Shown here piece after piece: positions 1 through 11,809 of a DNA stretch of 64,000 bases (positions within the stretch are counted from its first letter, which is position 1; every line of letters starts with the position of its first letter). The notes beneath the pieces were generated by a model. The model was not told the DNA's origin and did no database searches. It saw nothing but the letters and a program-made list of their open reading frames with translations. The DNA is from Sipunculus nudus (lineage: Eukaryota; Annelida; Sipuncula; Golfingiida; Sipunculidae). The position numbers and the translations under genes are program-made. The stretch is taken from contig CM049309.1 of NCBI GenBank assembly GCA_026874595.1, positions 40,441,079 through 40,505,078 of the forward strand, written 5' to 3'.

Positions 1-797
1 GTTCTCATCAATGGAGACTTGCCAATAACCGGAAGCCATTTCTGAGGTGGAAAATGGCAAGCCTGGTTAAATGCATCGAGTATTTCGTCTATCCTCGGCA
101 AAGGATACACGTCCTTCTTGGTGATAGCATTTAACTGTCTATAATCAACACAATACCGATCGGTACCATCTTTCTTTTTCACTAGCAGCACACTGGATGA
201 CCATGGACCAGTGGATGGTCTGATTATCCCGTTTTCTAACATGGCATCGACCTTCTCTTTAATAACTGTCCGCTGACTGACCGGAACACGGTATGGGCGC
301 ATTTTTATCGGACCGTTATTCCCCGTATCAATCTGATGCTGGACCAATGTAGTGCGACCGAGGTCGTTTTCATTCTTAGAAAAAAAATAAGCGTAGGTAT
401 TAAGTAGCTGGGATAAACGTACCTTTTGATCTTCATTAAGCGCCGTATCATGTACTGTGGGCATCCCAGCATGAAGCTTCTGTTCGGTTTCACATGTTGA
501 TAGATTACGCTCTTTCACCTCAACTTGCTGCAGCGTCCCATTTTTCATATTTCCATACAGTTTCACAGCACTGTTTGTCGGGTTGACTAAATGTATAGGT
601 ACTTCCGGGGCAGACAAAGCTAAAACGCGTGCTGGATAAACTTGGTGTTTTTCTGCCACCAACGGATCAGGTTCAATGATAGCATCACACGGCTCAGTCG
701 GACCTAAGCCTTTTACACGACCCATAAGTCTGACTTCAGACCTAGCCGGTATCTCAATTGTGTCAATCAAACATACAGAATATTCCCCGATGTTTTG
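1..797 (-). pseudogene. Ty3/gypsy pol fragment (start of reverse transcriptase), frameshifted
   Basis: Minus-strand reading gives hallmark reverse transcriptase motifs of Ty3/gypsy elements in the right order: VDYRQLNAIT near 122-151, YPLPRIDEIL near 79-108 and GYWQVSIDE near 4-30. The product would copy element RNA into DNA in the particle. YPLPRIDEIL and GYWQV lie in different frames, so a frameshift falls between about 35 and 66, and an in-frame stop at about 798-800 separates this part from the protease. The catalytic YxDD region, RNase H and integrase would lie beyond the left window edge. The sequence therefore shows a decayed copy, unless the breaks are sequencing errors. Identification as Ty3/gypsy is firm; activity is unlikely. 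Confidence 0.85.
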
Positions 798-1213
798 TTA
801 GCCATTAAATCCGTTCCGACCAGCAACTGGTTTCACTTTACCAAGTATGTCTTTGGACTGTCCTGTAGCCGAAACAACGCTCTGGTGATCTGACTCTGCT
901 ATTTGCATACAATTTTGTAATCCGCTCTGGAGAAACACATCATAGTTCAATAAAGTAACACCTGCACCAGAGTCCACTAACATGATCACTGGGATGCCAC
1001 ACACAACACCATCCGCACGTGCACCGTGGGTATATCCAGCTGAACATGGGACTACCATTGTAGGTTCTTGTTTAACACTGTTCAGGTACTCATCTGACGG
1101 CAAGACATCCATAAATTTAATTGAATCAGATTTGGTTTCTGGTATACTAGCTTATTCGCTTTCCACTGAATTGTCTAGGTTAGCTGCCTCGTCTACAGGA
1201 GACGAAGCAGCCA
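798..1213 (-). pseudogene. Ty3/gypsy aspartic protease region of pol
   Basis: The open frame contains VDSGAGVTLL, the DSGA active-site signature of retroelement aspartic proteases, at about residues 47-56 of the 104-codon stretch that starts at the first Met. The protease would cut the gag-pol polyprotein. The region lies directly downstream of gag in element orientation, in a different frame from the end of gag, as in elements that use frameshifting or have decayed. The frame ends at a stop at 798-800, where an intact pol would run straight on into reverse transcriptase; the next segment is open again immediately after that stop. Confidence 0.8.
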
Positions 1214-2164
1214 TTACTGGTTTAAATGGACAGTACCTGAACTGGCAGCACCGTCCTGGCTTGGCCGGTCTTCTTGACTGGCATTGCGTCTCTCCACGTA
1301 ACGTCTTTTCGCCAGACATCTAGGCTCAATGTGACCGACACGTTTACAATAGTTGCATATCGGTTGTCCGTCCGTTGTTCTCAGATGCCGACCAAAATTT
1401 TCTCTACCGTTGTGGGTGTAAGATCTTTGAGGGGGCGCTTCACGACGGAACATGGTGTCCATGCGGTCAATCAGTTGTTCTAAACGCCCCAGCAGCGCAC
1501 TACTTGCCCGATCGCTGCCTGTATAAGACTCCCTGTTTGTGACGGCCGCCACCTCCATAGATTGTTCTGTTAATTGAGATCTATGTGCTAGGTTGGAGTA
1601 GGACTCTTCCCGATTCGCCACCCGAAAAGCTTGGTCAAAAGTGCAGGGATCTGCCATCAGCGTGACACGTTGGATTGAGGGTTTGAGTCCATGGAGGAAA
1701 TGCTCCATTGCGAGTTTGTCCCTATGTTCCGCTGGCAAGTTGATGTGGGCGCGACGGCTAAGTTTTAGAATTGCTTCACCGAAGTCCTCAACAGTTTCAG
1801 TAAGCCGCTGTTTTCGGCTAAACAGTTCAGCAGAGTACACTCGCTGTAATTCTTTTGGCATGAATCTTTGCTTTAATGAAGCCTCCAAGGCCACAATATC
1901 TCCTTGTGTGTCCATAGACAGCTCCTCATAATAGTCCGCTGCCCGGCCCCTCAGGAACACCGGCAGCATTTCAAATTTGCGCTGTACGCCCCAGCCATTG
2001 GCAGTAGAAACGCGGTGAAATCTCTTTAGCCACATTTCAATATCTTCGTCAGTGTCGCCATGAAACTTGGCGGGATGGATCATACCACGAGCGCCGACGG
2101 GATCGTTTTCTGCCAGTCTTGGGAAATCCACTTCGCTATCGTTGTTATGCACGTTGTCAGACAT
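1214..2164 (-). CDS. gag: Ty3/gypsy gag polyprotein
   Basis: An uninterrupted frame of about 316 codons from the Met at 2162-2164; the frame is open further upstream but runs into the primer site, so this Met is the better start. It has a retrotransposon gag core (W-L-F spacing then RAADYYEEL, about residues 40-90) and, near the C-terminus at about residues 270-283, a zinc knuckle CNYCKRVGHIEPRC with the exact CX2CX4HX4C spacing. Gag forms the particle and packages RNA. It starts about 36 nt inside the primer binding site and is followed by protease. It is the best preserved part of the element. Confidence 0.85.
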   Translation of the reverse strand: MSDNVHNNDSEVDFPRLAENDPVGARGMIHPAKFHGDTDEDIEMWLKRFHRVSTANGWGVQRKFEMLPVFLRGRAADYYEELSMDTQGDIVALEASLKQRFMPKELQRVYSAELFSRKQRLTETVEDFGEAILKLSRRAHINLPAEHRDKLAMEHFLHGLKPSIQRVTLMADPCTFDQAFRVANREESYSNLAHRSQLTEQSMEVAAVTNRESYTGSDRASSALLGRLEQLIDRMDTMFRREAPPQRSYTHNGRENFGRHLRTTDGQPICNYCKRVGHIEPRCLAKRRYVERRNASQEDRPSQDGAASSGTVHLNQ

Positions 2165-2200
2165 TGCTGAGTATCTGTAGGCGCGTGTATAAGTTCTGTA

Positions 2201-2220
2201 ATCCCACTTCTGTGACACCA
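2201..2220 (-). promoter_or_regulatory. Primer binding site of the Ty3/gypsy element
   Basis: On the minus strand the element reads TGGTGTCACAGAAGTGGGAT, four bases inside the LTR end. TGG is the complement of the tRNA CCA tail, and the rest resembles the complement of a tRNA-Leu 3' end with two extra bases. The position fixes the element's orientation. The tRNA identity is from memory of tRNA-Leu ends and is only likely. Confidence 0.65.
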
Positions 2221-2224
2221 ATTA

Positions 2225-2762
2225 TGTTAGGCAGTCAGGCCCAAGTCACTGAATAAATCTCTGACAACTTTGATCTAGTCGACTTTATTCACAGACTACG
2301 GTGGACAAACCGTGTTATCCACAACAAAACAGATGGATAGGCCTCGCTATCCCAACAAAAAATAGACAATTCACACAGACTTCTCCACAGACTAAAAACA
2401 GGTGTCGTCTCTCTGACTGCTAGACTAAATCTATCTAATCCCTCTACTATGGTCACACGCTTGTAAATATAAAGGCTATGCAGGTTAAAGGCCACATCTA
2501 ACGTCTAGACTACTGAATGGGATAAAGCCCCCAGGGTCTCTATTGCTGAACAGCCCTCCCCCAAGGTTATCTAAGTGCGACCACATATATCCATATATCA
2601 CTGAAAACGCTACCCATAACAAACTGGTTGCCCTCTCTCAAGGTCACCTAAGGGCGACCTCTAGCTTCTCATAACAACTAGAACAAAAGCCAGGCACATG
2701 TAAACTAACGATCAAGAGCGGTCTATATACAAGGTTACATTACAGACATGTTCTTTGTAACA
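2225..2762 (-). repeat. 5' LTR of the Ty3/gypsy element (538 bp)
   Basis: The segment starts TGTTAGGC and ends TTTGTAACA, so it has the TGTTA...TAACA inverted ends typical of LTRs, and it abuts the primer site after a 4-base gap. The partner LTR is outside the window, so the right boundary rests on the terminal repeat alone. No coding sequence is credible inside it; a short open frame at 2289-2495 is chance. Confidence 0.7.
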
Positions 2763-3813
2763 ATATTATCATATAACATATTTTCCTATGATAAAATATT
2801 AATATAGATTTTACATAAAATGAGCCCAATTCCGGGAGGAAAAACATTTTTTCTATCTATTTTTCCACTTAAAACATGAGGTTGTGTGATTTGTTCAAAA
2901 ACTATGGGCACATCTCTGGGTACTGTCAAATCGGCAGTGACGTCATACACTGGGAAATCCCCTGTGACTAAAAATTCTAGGTCTCAGTAAAAGCACAGTA
3001 TTTCCGCCTCTGTCAGTCCCAAATTTTCAGCAGAGAATAAAAACAACATGCATTACTAGATCTGGGTTGTTGATAAAATTCAGTCCATGATGTCACACGT
3101 GTACCAGCCAATCAAATCAGGGCAAAGTCTGGGATCTGGGTGAAATCCTCCCATCACACAACAAACGCACGTGGAATAGGTTTACTTAACCTTCAGTGGC
3201 TCTCTCAGCTTCATTCACTAGCTCCATATCGGCGAATTGCACTTCAAACTCTACTTCCCGCCGTTACTGGGTTGTTTTAGACAAAATTGCGTAGGGGCCC
3301 ATGCTTCCTCAGTGCTCTTGGGATCTTTAGGAGAGTGAAGTTGAAGAACTTCGCGAACCATGTTCTTCTCAGGGCACGTTGTCTTAATAGTGATGCTCTC
3401 TTTAGACTGGCACTTCTGGCTTCTGTTTGTTACCGTAAAGATTCTTTGGCCTGAATAACCATTGGCATGGTCCTGGTAGGGTCTGGAACTGGCATGCAGT
3501 GCTGAACATTGACTATCGCTTGACGATGACCAGGTCCAGGCGGTATAAATGTGTTGTGTATATATATATACTTCCTTTATGAGTGTAACACGTTTTAGGG
3601 AAAAACTATGATTGGGCTGTTACAACTTATAGTCCAATTAAGGCCTAAATCTTTCATTTTTTTCTGTGATGGTGTGCATAGTATTTTGCCACTGAATAGC
3701 ATGTCATGCATCTAAACCTGTAGGCCATACTTTAGGTTAAACTGACACATTCGCGACATTGATAATCATGAATGAATTAAAGAAGAACATATTATTGATA
3801 ATATATTATTTAG
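2763..3813. other. Non-coding stretch with an unexplained minus-strand open frame
   Basis: Less AT-rich than its surroundings from about 2880 to 3550. It contains a perfect TGACGTCA palindrome at 2938-2945 and a CCAAT-type motif near 3109-3113. The minus strand is free of stops from 3619 down to the TAG at 3251-3253 (122 codons) and contains several Cys codons, but there is no good start or clear splice site and I do not recognise the product. A second minus frame in the same span is also partly open, which is more typical of a decayed mobile element than of a live gene. Confidence 0.4.
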
Positions 3814-3892
3814 GATTGGTGACTGGGTTAGTTCTTTCGTTGTTTGTGGTATTGACGGTAGGTGGTGCTGTGTCCTGCTACTTCTGTCACAG
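3814..3892 (+). pseudogene. Relic transmembrane exon of the lectin-CUB receptor family
   Basis: Preceded by TTTAG and followed by GTTAGT. It starts GATTGGTGA and ends in a TGTCCTGCT...AG block, matching the transmembrane exons at 22934-23009, 41134-41209 and 59855-59930, with one extra codon (79 versus 76 nt) and the same 1-to-2 splice phase. In that phase it encodes a run of about 20 hydrophobic residues (L, V, G, F, T). It lies on the plus strand, opposite to the three intact-order copies. No upstream lectin/CUB exon is visible before it. Confidence 0.7.
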
Positions 3893-4151
3893 GTTAGTGC
3901 ACATAGGTGTTAAATTAAGGGTAAAAGTATAACAAACGGCACTGCATGGTCGCTCTTCCATTTTTGTCATAAAAAGCCTGATGAAACATTTAGACGCAAC
4001 GGATAAGGCTGTACTTTCAATCATGTTAATCTTTAAACTCGGTAGTAAATTACGTGATTTATATTATTATTCATAAATTGTCATACTATCACAGTATTCA
4101 GTCTAAGTGTTGTTTGTACATGGGACATGAACTTAACTTTTTATAACTTAG

Positions 4152-4668
4152 GCGGCGGGAACCTCGTAGAAAAAAGACCCTGCCGCTGGAGTAAACATCC
4201 AGCCCCCACTTATATCATTTAGAACCCTGAACAAACCCAAAACAAAAAAATTACGATTCTGAAGTAATATATGATATAGTTCATGACGCTGAGGCCGGAA
4301 ACTCAGATTAAACCCTGCAATACGCATGCGTAGCGGGGAGGATCCCGGGATATCAAACGGAAACGACGCAAAAAGCGCCCAATGTTAGAAAACCGAAAGC
4401 TGCAGACAGGAATCAGATTGAGGCAGATGGGGGCCGTGTTTATGCACAAGTTAATACAACGTGTGCTGATGAACCCGATGTGGAACTTGTTTATGCAAAC
4501 GTCAAGAAAACACGCGATGATGAACCCGATGTGGGACCTGTTTAAGCTCAAGTTGATAGACCCAAGGTAAAAGCAGCCTCTTCCGACCAACCTGAGAATG
4601 CAAATTTGTATGCCACCGCAGGAGACGTGGAGTGGCACGGGGGCACATTAATGGCCACGGGATTTTAG
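4152..4668 (+). pseudogene. Relic cytoplasmic-tail exon of the receptor family
   Basis: Follows an AG acceptor and aligns with the tail exons at 21998, 40185 and 58971: shared blocks include the AAAGACCCT start, CAGCCCCCA, ACGCATGCGTAG and the repeated VYAQV / VYANV coding motifs. In the phase set by the preceding exon it meets a stop after about 14 codons (R/K-rich, then TAG-type end at about 4191). Further frameshifts follow, and the third tyrosine motif reads as a stop (TAA) before AQV. The last codons end in TAG at 4666-4668. It is a degraded, inverted paralogue about 3.4 kb left of the tandem array. Confidence 0.75.
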
Positions 4669-4711
4669 GAGTCATGTGATTTGTACCGTGTGAAGTCAGC
4701 ACGTGTGTTAT

Positions 4712-4717
4712 AATAAA
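4712..4717 (+). terminator. Possible poly(A) signal of the relic gene
   Basis: AATAAA lies 44 bases after the relic tail's final stop on the same strand, a normal distance for a cleavage signal. In AT-rich DNA this could be chance. Confidence 0.35.
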
Positions 4718-5572
4718 CTGAAATGTTTACATCTTTCTGAGTTTGAACTGGTGTAGACTACACGAAGTTAATGTGACAATGAGCAGACAAACAAATGTGA
4801 TCGCATATCTGTACATAATATGTGAACAGAGAAGTCAAATTATAAAACTATTTTTGGGACAATTTTAAGAATTAGATAAATAAGAAGGACGTATATCACT
4901 ACTTCATTTGTGGTTCTCCGAAAATAAACAACTGGATTTCTGGGGGTAAAAGAAGTAAGTATATTTGTGGTCTTTTGGTGCTTTCTATTTATAAATCAGT
5001 TGGTTTGACTGGAAAATCAAATAAAGATAGAAGGTTCTCATCATCCTGGTGACACTGCGCTATCTCATGACCTCATGTAAGCATATAATAGATTAGTCTA
5101 GGATCCGGTGTTGAGAGCTTGACACAATGTTATCGAATATAGTGATGTGTTTTCCGATTAATCAGCTGAGGACACTACATTTATTTATCCAGTTAAAACC
5201 GTGATGATCTTTGTGGATAGGAGTACACATGTTACACAGGCAGTAATTTAATTGCATTGACATATATTATCACCATAATGTGCTGGATTACTTTTCTGTT
5301 TTCTGTTTGTGTCGTTTACTAGTTACCTTGACGGTTCCATGAAAGCTCCAAGGGTTATTGATTATGTTCAGCACAGAAACATAAGTTTTAAACACTTTGT
5401 TTATGTGTACGTAGCCTTTTATATACCCATATAATTATTCAAGAGCTGGATTAAGTTGGTATAGTGTATATCTTCTGCAGTAGCAGCAGCACTAGATTTA
5501 GTTGTCCTTTTCGTAGAAGAGTCTGAAGTTGTAGATGTACAATAGTACATTACCGCTTTGTAATAGGAATAG

Positions 5573-5576
<4 letters not shown>

Positions 5577-5641
<65 letters not shown>
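5577..5641. repeat. (TA)n microsatellite
   Basis: Nearly pure TA dinucleotides; it makes a spurious Ile-Tyr open frame on the minus strand. Confidence 0.95.
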
Positions 5642-5976
5642 CTAGTGAGTGTATTAAGGAGTGGCATATATACATATTTTACAATGTGATTGGCGGTTTT
5701 AGTTGTGGCCGGCAAATAAAATGGAAACGAATGTGATTGGTTGTTGGTGTTATTCTCAGCATATTCCCAGTATAGCCCATTCTCTGCATCGATCCACAAT
5801 ATATTTTAATTCACATAACATGCATTACAACGCGTCTTAAGTTGTCCTGACCGATGTACCTGTCGACATTTATATAATTCATTATGAAGAAAAACGTTAA
5901 AATGCGGGATTCCTTGTCCTACCACAATAACATTAGAGAGGGGTTATGAACAGCCATTGGATTTTTATTTGACATA

Positions 5977-6007
5977 TATTATTATTATTATTATTATTAT
6001 TGTTATT
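5977..6007. repeat. (ATT)n microsatellite
   Basis: About ten ATT trinucleotides with one interruption. Confidence 0.9.
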
Positions 6008-9000
6008 ATAACTATTTTGCATTTTACGTTTGAATAACGTAAAAGGCGTGAATATACGCATGACTTCATCTGTTTGGTATCGTGTTAATTTTTGCAAATA
6101 CAGTATTCGTAAATAAAGAAAACGCAGAAAGGTGAAAAGAGTTCCTTAATAAGTATGCTATTAAATGTCAAACTACAACTTAAATGTAGCCATTGTGTCT
6201 CCCATGAAGGTTTGTTAATCATATCCAGAGGTGACATTTCCTGGCAAAGGATACCTTTTGCATTCCTTGATTCTTACAGAAAATAATTTGATGTATAACA
6301 ATAAAAACTGATCTTTCTGTGATAAATCCATAATTTCCTCAAGAATGTCTTGTTACGACCGTAACATTTTCGTTTTATATATGGCTGCTATGTAATACTA
6401 AGTAAACTCAGGTTAGAGTTAAGCATGGTGAAAACAAAGCAGGCTGTTCTGAGATCAAGTGCCTGGTGTGTAAACAAGTTCATATATATATAATAGACTG
6501 TAGAACACGTAATTTTTCACGAGACTCAATTTCCCCGAATTGGCAATGTCCGACCTCTGCGAGCATGAAATTTTTGCGGTTTCTTGTGGTAACATTTTTC
6601 TCACACAAATGAATGGAATGGGATATAAAGCTTGGTTATGGATGATTGTGGAGGTCAGTTATTCATTAAATTCTGTGTACACAATCACGCAGGTTACAAC
6701 AGGTTCCATCCTATTTCTATAAATGTGATGTGCTTATGAACATTGTGATATATTTTCATATGTTATGAGCTCAGTTCTGAGTTTTTTTATTTTATGTTCA
6801 AAGCATTCAGTTCCCGTTGACACTACACCTAGTGGCAGACTTGCAAATATGTTCGTGCGTTTTCATAATAGTTAAAATGTTTTCAAAGACATAGATATAT
6901 GTCTAAAAGGTCGAGTTAAATTGAATTTCATATTCTATCACTGGGCATGCTTAATTCCGGGAATAATACGGAGTACATCATGTAATGTTTGCGAGTATTT
7001 AGTCTTCGCAAGTCAAGGTTACCTCGCGAAATTAGCCAAATTAACATGTACGCAAAATTGTCCGGCTCTGTAGTAGAAGTTTTTCATGTAATGATAACAT
7101 GGATCGATATTTATTCCATCACTTAGCAGATTTTGCAGAGATACAGTACTACATGCATACACGTGCTTTCTGTATTGATCCCGAGATAAAGCTAGTCCCT
7201 CATAAGGGCCGGGGATCTTTAGGCCCTTACTTCCAATGGGATGCCAAAATAAGATAATAAGAATAAAGGACATGAAGGTTCAGTTTGAAACGGCTGCAAC
7301 CATTTTCCTATGTGTTAGGGTTTGATAAAGGGTTTTAACCTTTTGAGGCCGGATCGTGCAACGACGCAATCACTTCAAATGATCATCATTTGGCTCTTTA
7401 CATTTAAATTGAAAATAAATATTTATCTTATTCAAAATATTCATTTTTGTACGCACACACACATATATATAGATATATATATATAATATGTGTATGTATG
7501 TATGTATATTTATAAATATATATGATCAGATATAGTTATATTAACTGTTCATTAATTATCCTATTATTGTCTCATCAGGACTGAATTTGCACATGGATTA
7601 TGACCAGTAATATATATGATAGTTTACATGGAATTGGTGCATTGATTCTATATTACTTCTGGCTATCCTTGGATGATAGAATGTGAATTAAAAACAATAA
7701 TATTAGTCATTTTCAACTAAATATAAAGGAAAATATATCGCAATGGTTCTGACCACGGGGGACCACGTAGCGCATGGAAGGCATGATCAAGCGGTATTTG
7801 GCAAAACATGATGATGTACAAGGTTAACAGTGGTTGTTACATTCCCTCACTTTTTTGGTCTTTACAGAAGAGCACATTGTTTTTAAAACAGGTAACATCT
7901 CATCTTTTTTCTGCATGATACCCGCATTAAAAACAATTAAGCTCTCACACCAGCAGATCCACAACAAGGTTTTATTAATAATAGTCTAAATGATATAATT
8001 TTGTTATTGTGTTTAAAAGTAGAGGCTCTCCAAACCTAGTCGGTTGCGCTCCTTGTATATACTGTTCATGCAGTTGGCGATATTCCCGAGGTAGAAAACA
8101 TCACAGAAATAAAATTTTTGTGTGAATAAGACGCCATATTTGCATATATATTGTGCTGGTAGCGTCAATATTATCATACCCTTTACATTACCCGCAATTC
8201 AAAGTTGAATAATTTAAATAATAATTAATCTATTTGTATATCTGCGACTATTGCTTTGCAGAATACCTGCCTGTTCGATGTTCTCTTGGCTAAAATTGCC
8301 GGGTCCACATACAAATCTAATCGATTCTTCTTTGGCCCACTCCCGAAAGGCTCGTGAAATTTCATAATTCGTTAGTTATATTGTCGCCAAAAATACCCAA
8401 ACGGGAATGAAACGCATACACTCCTGGTGGAGACAATAAATAGATCTGAATATTTTTCATCACTCAGAATGAATCTTCAAAGGCCTACACAATTTAATCC
8501 TTTAAACATATTGTACAAAATAATGCTAATTTCAGATGGGTAGATTTGTCATATATCTGTATAAAAATAACAGGATATAACATATATAGATTCATATAAG
8601 AAAGATTTAGTATACAAGGAAAATTCTAAGAGGGGTGAGAATAATCTAGAAACCATACAGTCACTTCAGAAAACTAAATGCCTCACATTATTTGGCAGAG
8701 CTTAGGTTATACATTCATTAGCCATTGGAATTTTTTTTATGTTTTATTACCCTTAAAAGTACTGCTATCCATGCCTGCCAGTTGTTAGGCCCTGTACAAA
8801 AGCTCTGACATTAATTTCATGAGATATCTTGGTTCTAGTAGGCGATTCAGATAGAGATATTGATGCCACAAAAGTCCCATATATACATTCACCTCCAGGT
8901 AGAGGTACTTTCTACCATTAAGACATATGCTATAAGATGATTTTCAGAGTGCTTCTAAACAAAGTCTTCAGGTGTCCAGCGCAGATTTATGCTCGATGTG

Positions 9001-9120
9001 TAAAGTGTCATGGACACTAAGTATGCACATTATGAAATGTCCTTGACATGTATAACTCCTTACTGGCCAGTGATCAACGGAATATTTAAATTAATTAAAA
9101 ATCCATTGAAAGCTGAAATT

Positions 9121-9647
9121 AGGTCCTAGTGACTGGAGCAACTGGCTAAAAACATTTGAGCACCCTATAAGACAGACCTGCATGATTTGTTACAGTTGGA
9201 CCTTGAATTGTTCTATTCGATAGGATCCTGGGGGACTCATGTAACAAATCATTGGAAAGCTTAAATATTTCCATTGTAACTTATATTCTCCGAGCTGTGT
9301 GAAAGAACATGATTTCAGCATCCTGTTAGTCAGGTTCACAAAACGTAGTAGGTGGACCTTGAAAATTCGAATTTAATAAAGGGAGGTTCCTGTAAAATAT
9401 ACTTAGAAACCCTAAATAAGGTCATTGTGACCTGTATATTCTGTTGAGGTATGTGAAGATATAGGATAGTACGTACCTATAAGTCAGATTGACACAAATC
9501 GTAGCAGTTGGACGTTGAAACCTCTTTGCACCTAGGGATTTCCTAGTAAGATCTTCCTAAAAAACCCTAAATAAGGTCGCTGTGACATATTTTCTTAGGA
9601 CCATGGGCAAAAAGCATGATTTTGAGCACCCTGGAAGTCACTATCCA
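9121..9647. repeat. Degenerate minisatellite, period about 150-165 bp (unit A)
   Basis: About three and a half diverged copies of a module containing a GTT/GTAG-GGACCTTGAA block, a CCCTAAATAAGGTC block and a GTGAC-TATATTCT block, plus a variable GAGCACCCT/AGCATCCTG motif. A perfect AGGTCA-TTG-TGACCT palindrome lies at 9419-9433. The same repeat is present in the other two units, so it predates the triplication. Confidence 0.6.
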
Positions 9648-11758
9648 TTTTCAAAGTTTCTTAACAATTTTTTTACCAGATCATAACACCCAATAATAAA
9701 TACATGTGTCATCTTTATGTCAATTCCAGCTTAGCGTCATGGCCCATGGGCCTATTGCTTTTTATATCATGTGCGACGTCCGAAATGTTTTCTACTCTGT
9801 CGATGGGTATCAGTTAACAACATATGAACAAATGAACTGAATCCATATATTATTGATTTACAGAAGCCGCATCTCACAATATGCAAAACGACAAAAGTGT
9901 TTACAGTTAAGCATGGTTTATAATATATACTGTCTCTCGAGTGTATGTATATTTACATTTTTAACTTGCTTCTATGTGCAATATTTCCGGATCTAATGGT
10001 GTGGTTCAATCTAAATTTTACGGTCCTGAGACAAAGGTCGTCCACATGTCCATATAATGTCATAAGGAAAATATTAGATGATATGTGACGACTATTCGGT
10101 CCTAATGTTCGTAAAATTTCTATTTTTTGTGACTTAATTACTGTGATATCCAGTTAATTTTTGTCTATATAAAATGGTTGATGATTGCAGGTAATCCTTT
10201 AACCAAGGGAAATCAAATTAGGTAATCATTCACATTTGTTATCTTTATGATTAGGAATTCTTAGCAATAATCAGAGTTTTTTTTAAATCTCGGGAACAGC
10301 ATTGTTATATTTTTTTTAATGAAGCGAAAATGCTTGAATGAACGAAATGTCCAGAACGAAAATGCCCATGTGGCGGCCATTTGCAATTTCTAGTTCAGAA
10401 ACGCAGTAAATGAGCAACCAAATGGCTTTGAATCTTTTATTATCGCCTTCATCTAAAAACTCTTGTCTAAATTTCCAAAATATGTTTCTTAAATCAATGA
10501 ATCATGTATTTTCGTTAAAAGTGAGATACTACAAAACAAGACCCATTATGTCCTGGCCCACTGGGATTCCCAAGTCGAACGCAGTATCTCGATCATTGAT
10601 TCCCAGGGTTTGTTTGTTTGTTTGTTTTTTTAATTTACAGCCCGTAGTAAGATAAATGGTTTTCATATAGGTGACTTATGTATTGCTGTTTCCCATGAAG
10701 AGAGTGATCACGCAAAGAACAAGACCGAAGAACAAGGCAGGTTGGGGCGATGTTGATAAGACTATTAAACCCATGGCCTGAGCGGCTAGAGTGTCATCTA
10801 TTGCCAACTGCGATAGCAAAAAACAACAAACGAGTGTCATCACCGACCTTTTATCGCTGGCGTTTCTACTTAACGAAAGGATTGGCAACCGGGACTATTT
10901 TAACTTAAAAATAAAAATTTGTTTCATTTCAAGTACACACCTGTTTACATTTCCCATGCGTATGCTTACAAAATATTAAGAATTCTGTGAAGTCCTTACA
11001 GCAAAAACACCCATGATTATGTAATTTACTTTCAAACAATATGGTTGACCTGACTTCATCACCTTCCTCACTACCTTTATACTTAGCCCCGGTGTATTGT
11101 GGGGGTCATATTTTAACACCTACACAAACCCTAACCAACAGAGGCATGCTCTTGTGGGTCTTATTCTGCGCAATAAGTTTAATTGGCAAATTTGTTTGAA
11201 ATGTGGTCGTACAAAGTAGGTGAAAATAATAACCTGACGGTTGCTGGTCGCGCCCTGCAGGCGGTCGCTGTTCCCGGAAATTGCTCACACCAAGAACAAC
11301 TGTAGTATGTATGCGGCATCATTTGACATTTGCTATTTTTTTTACTATAGTTTACACTTATTCTTATTTCTTATAAAAATACAAGTATTGGACAGAAAGA
11401 ATTGTCTCACGCAATGGAAATCGACTAATATAAATTTTATGGTTTGAAAATAAATTTTATTTAGTTTGGCTATCTTTTAATTGAAAAATTAAGCAGATTG
11501 GCTTGTAATCTAAACCAAAACTGAGCTTATATTGTGACGTACTGTGATATGAGACCAGTGAGGTAAAAAGTGGATATTTTAATTTTAACCTCCTTGGTGC
11601 CACAGATTCATATTTAATAAAATAATGAGTGATTATTGTCAGCACATATGACCAACTCATAAAATACTGTACTGTCCCTTGTTTCTTATGTGCCCTGGAC
11701 CATTGTGGATTTTGATCATTTTCATATCACAATTTAGTGACGGCTCTCTGCTTAACAG

Positions 11759-11760
<2 letters not shown>

Positions 11761-11805
<45 letters not shown>
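11761..11805. repeat. (CT)n microsatellite
   Basis: About 22 CT dinucleotides. The matching place in unit C has a shorter tract (about 49671-49703) and in unit B it is lost (near 31320). Confidence 0.95.

Positions 11806-11809
<4 letters not shown>

Larger units (their letters stand above)
4740..8079. other. AT-rich intergenic DNA left of the tandem array
   Basis: I see no supported gene. It holds a (TA)n tract near 5577-5641, an (ATT)n tract near 5977-6007 and TA/GTAT-rich repeats near 7460-7530. Short open frames at 6540-6722 and 7019-7273 lack recognisable motifs. Similarity to the repeated unit begins abruptly at 8080. Confidence 0.6.

Noticed and set aside
5419-5799. 126-codon minus-strand frame
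   Set aside because: Its middle is the (TA)n tract read as Ile-Tyr; no start context or homology.
10410-10655. Plus-strand frame starting MSNQMALNL, also at 29978 and 48315
   Set aside because: The C-terminal half diverges by frame among units and no family is recognised; conservation equals that of the surrounding unit.
10773-10792. ATGGCCTGAGCGGCTAGAG resembles a tRNA Leu/Ser A-box, so a tRNA or SINE was considered
   Set aside because: No matching B-box (GGTTCGAATCC) or cloverleaf follows in any unit; at most a very degraded SINE.
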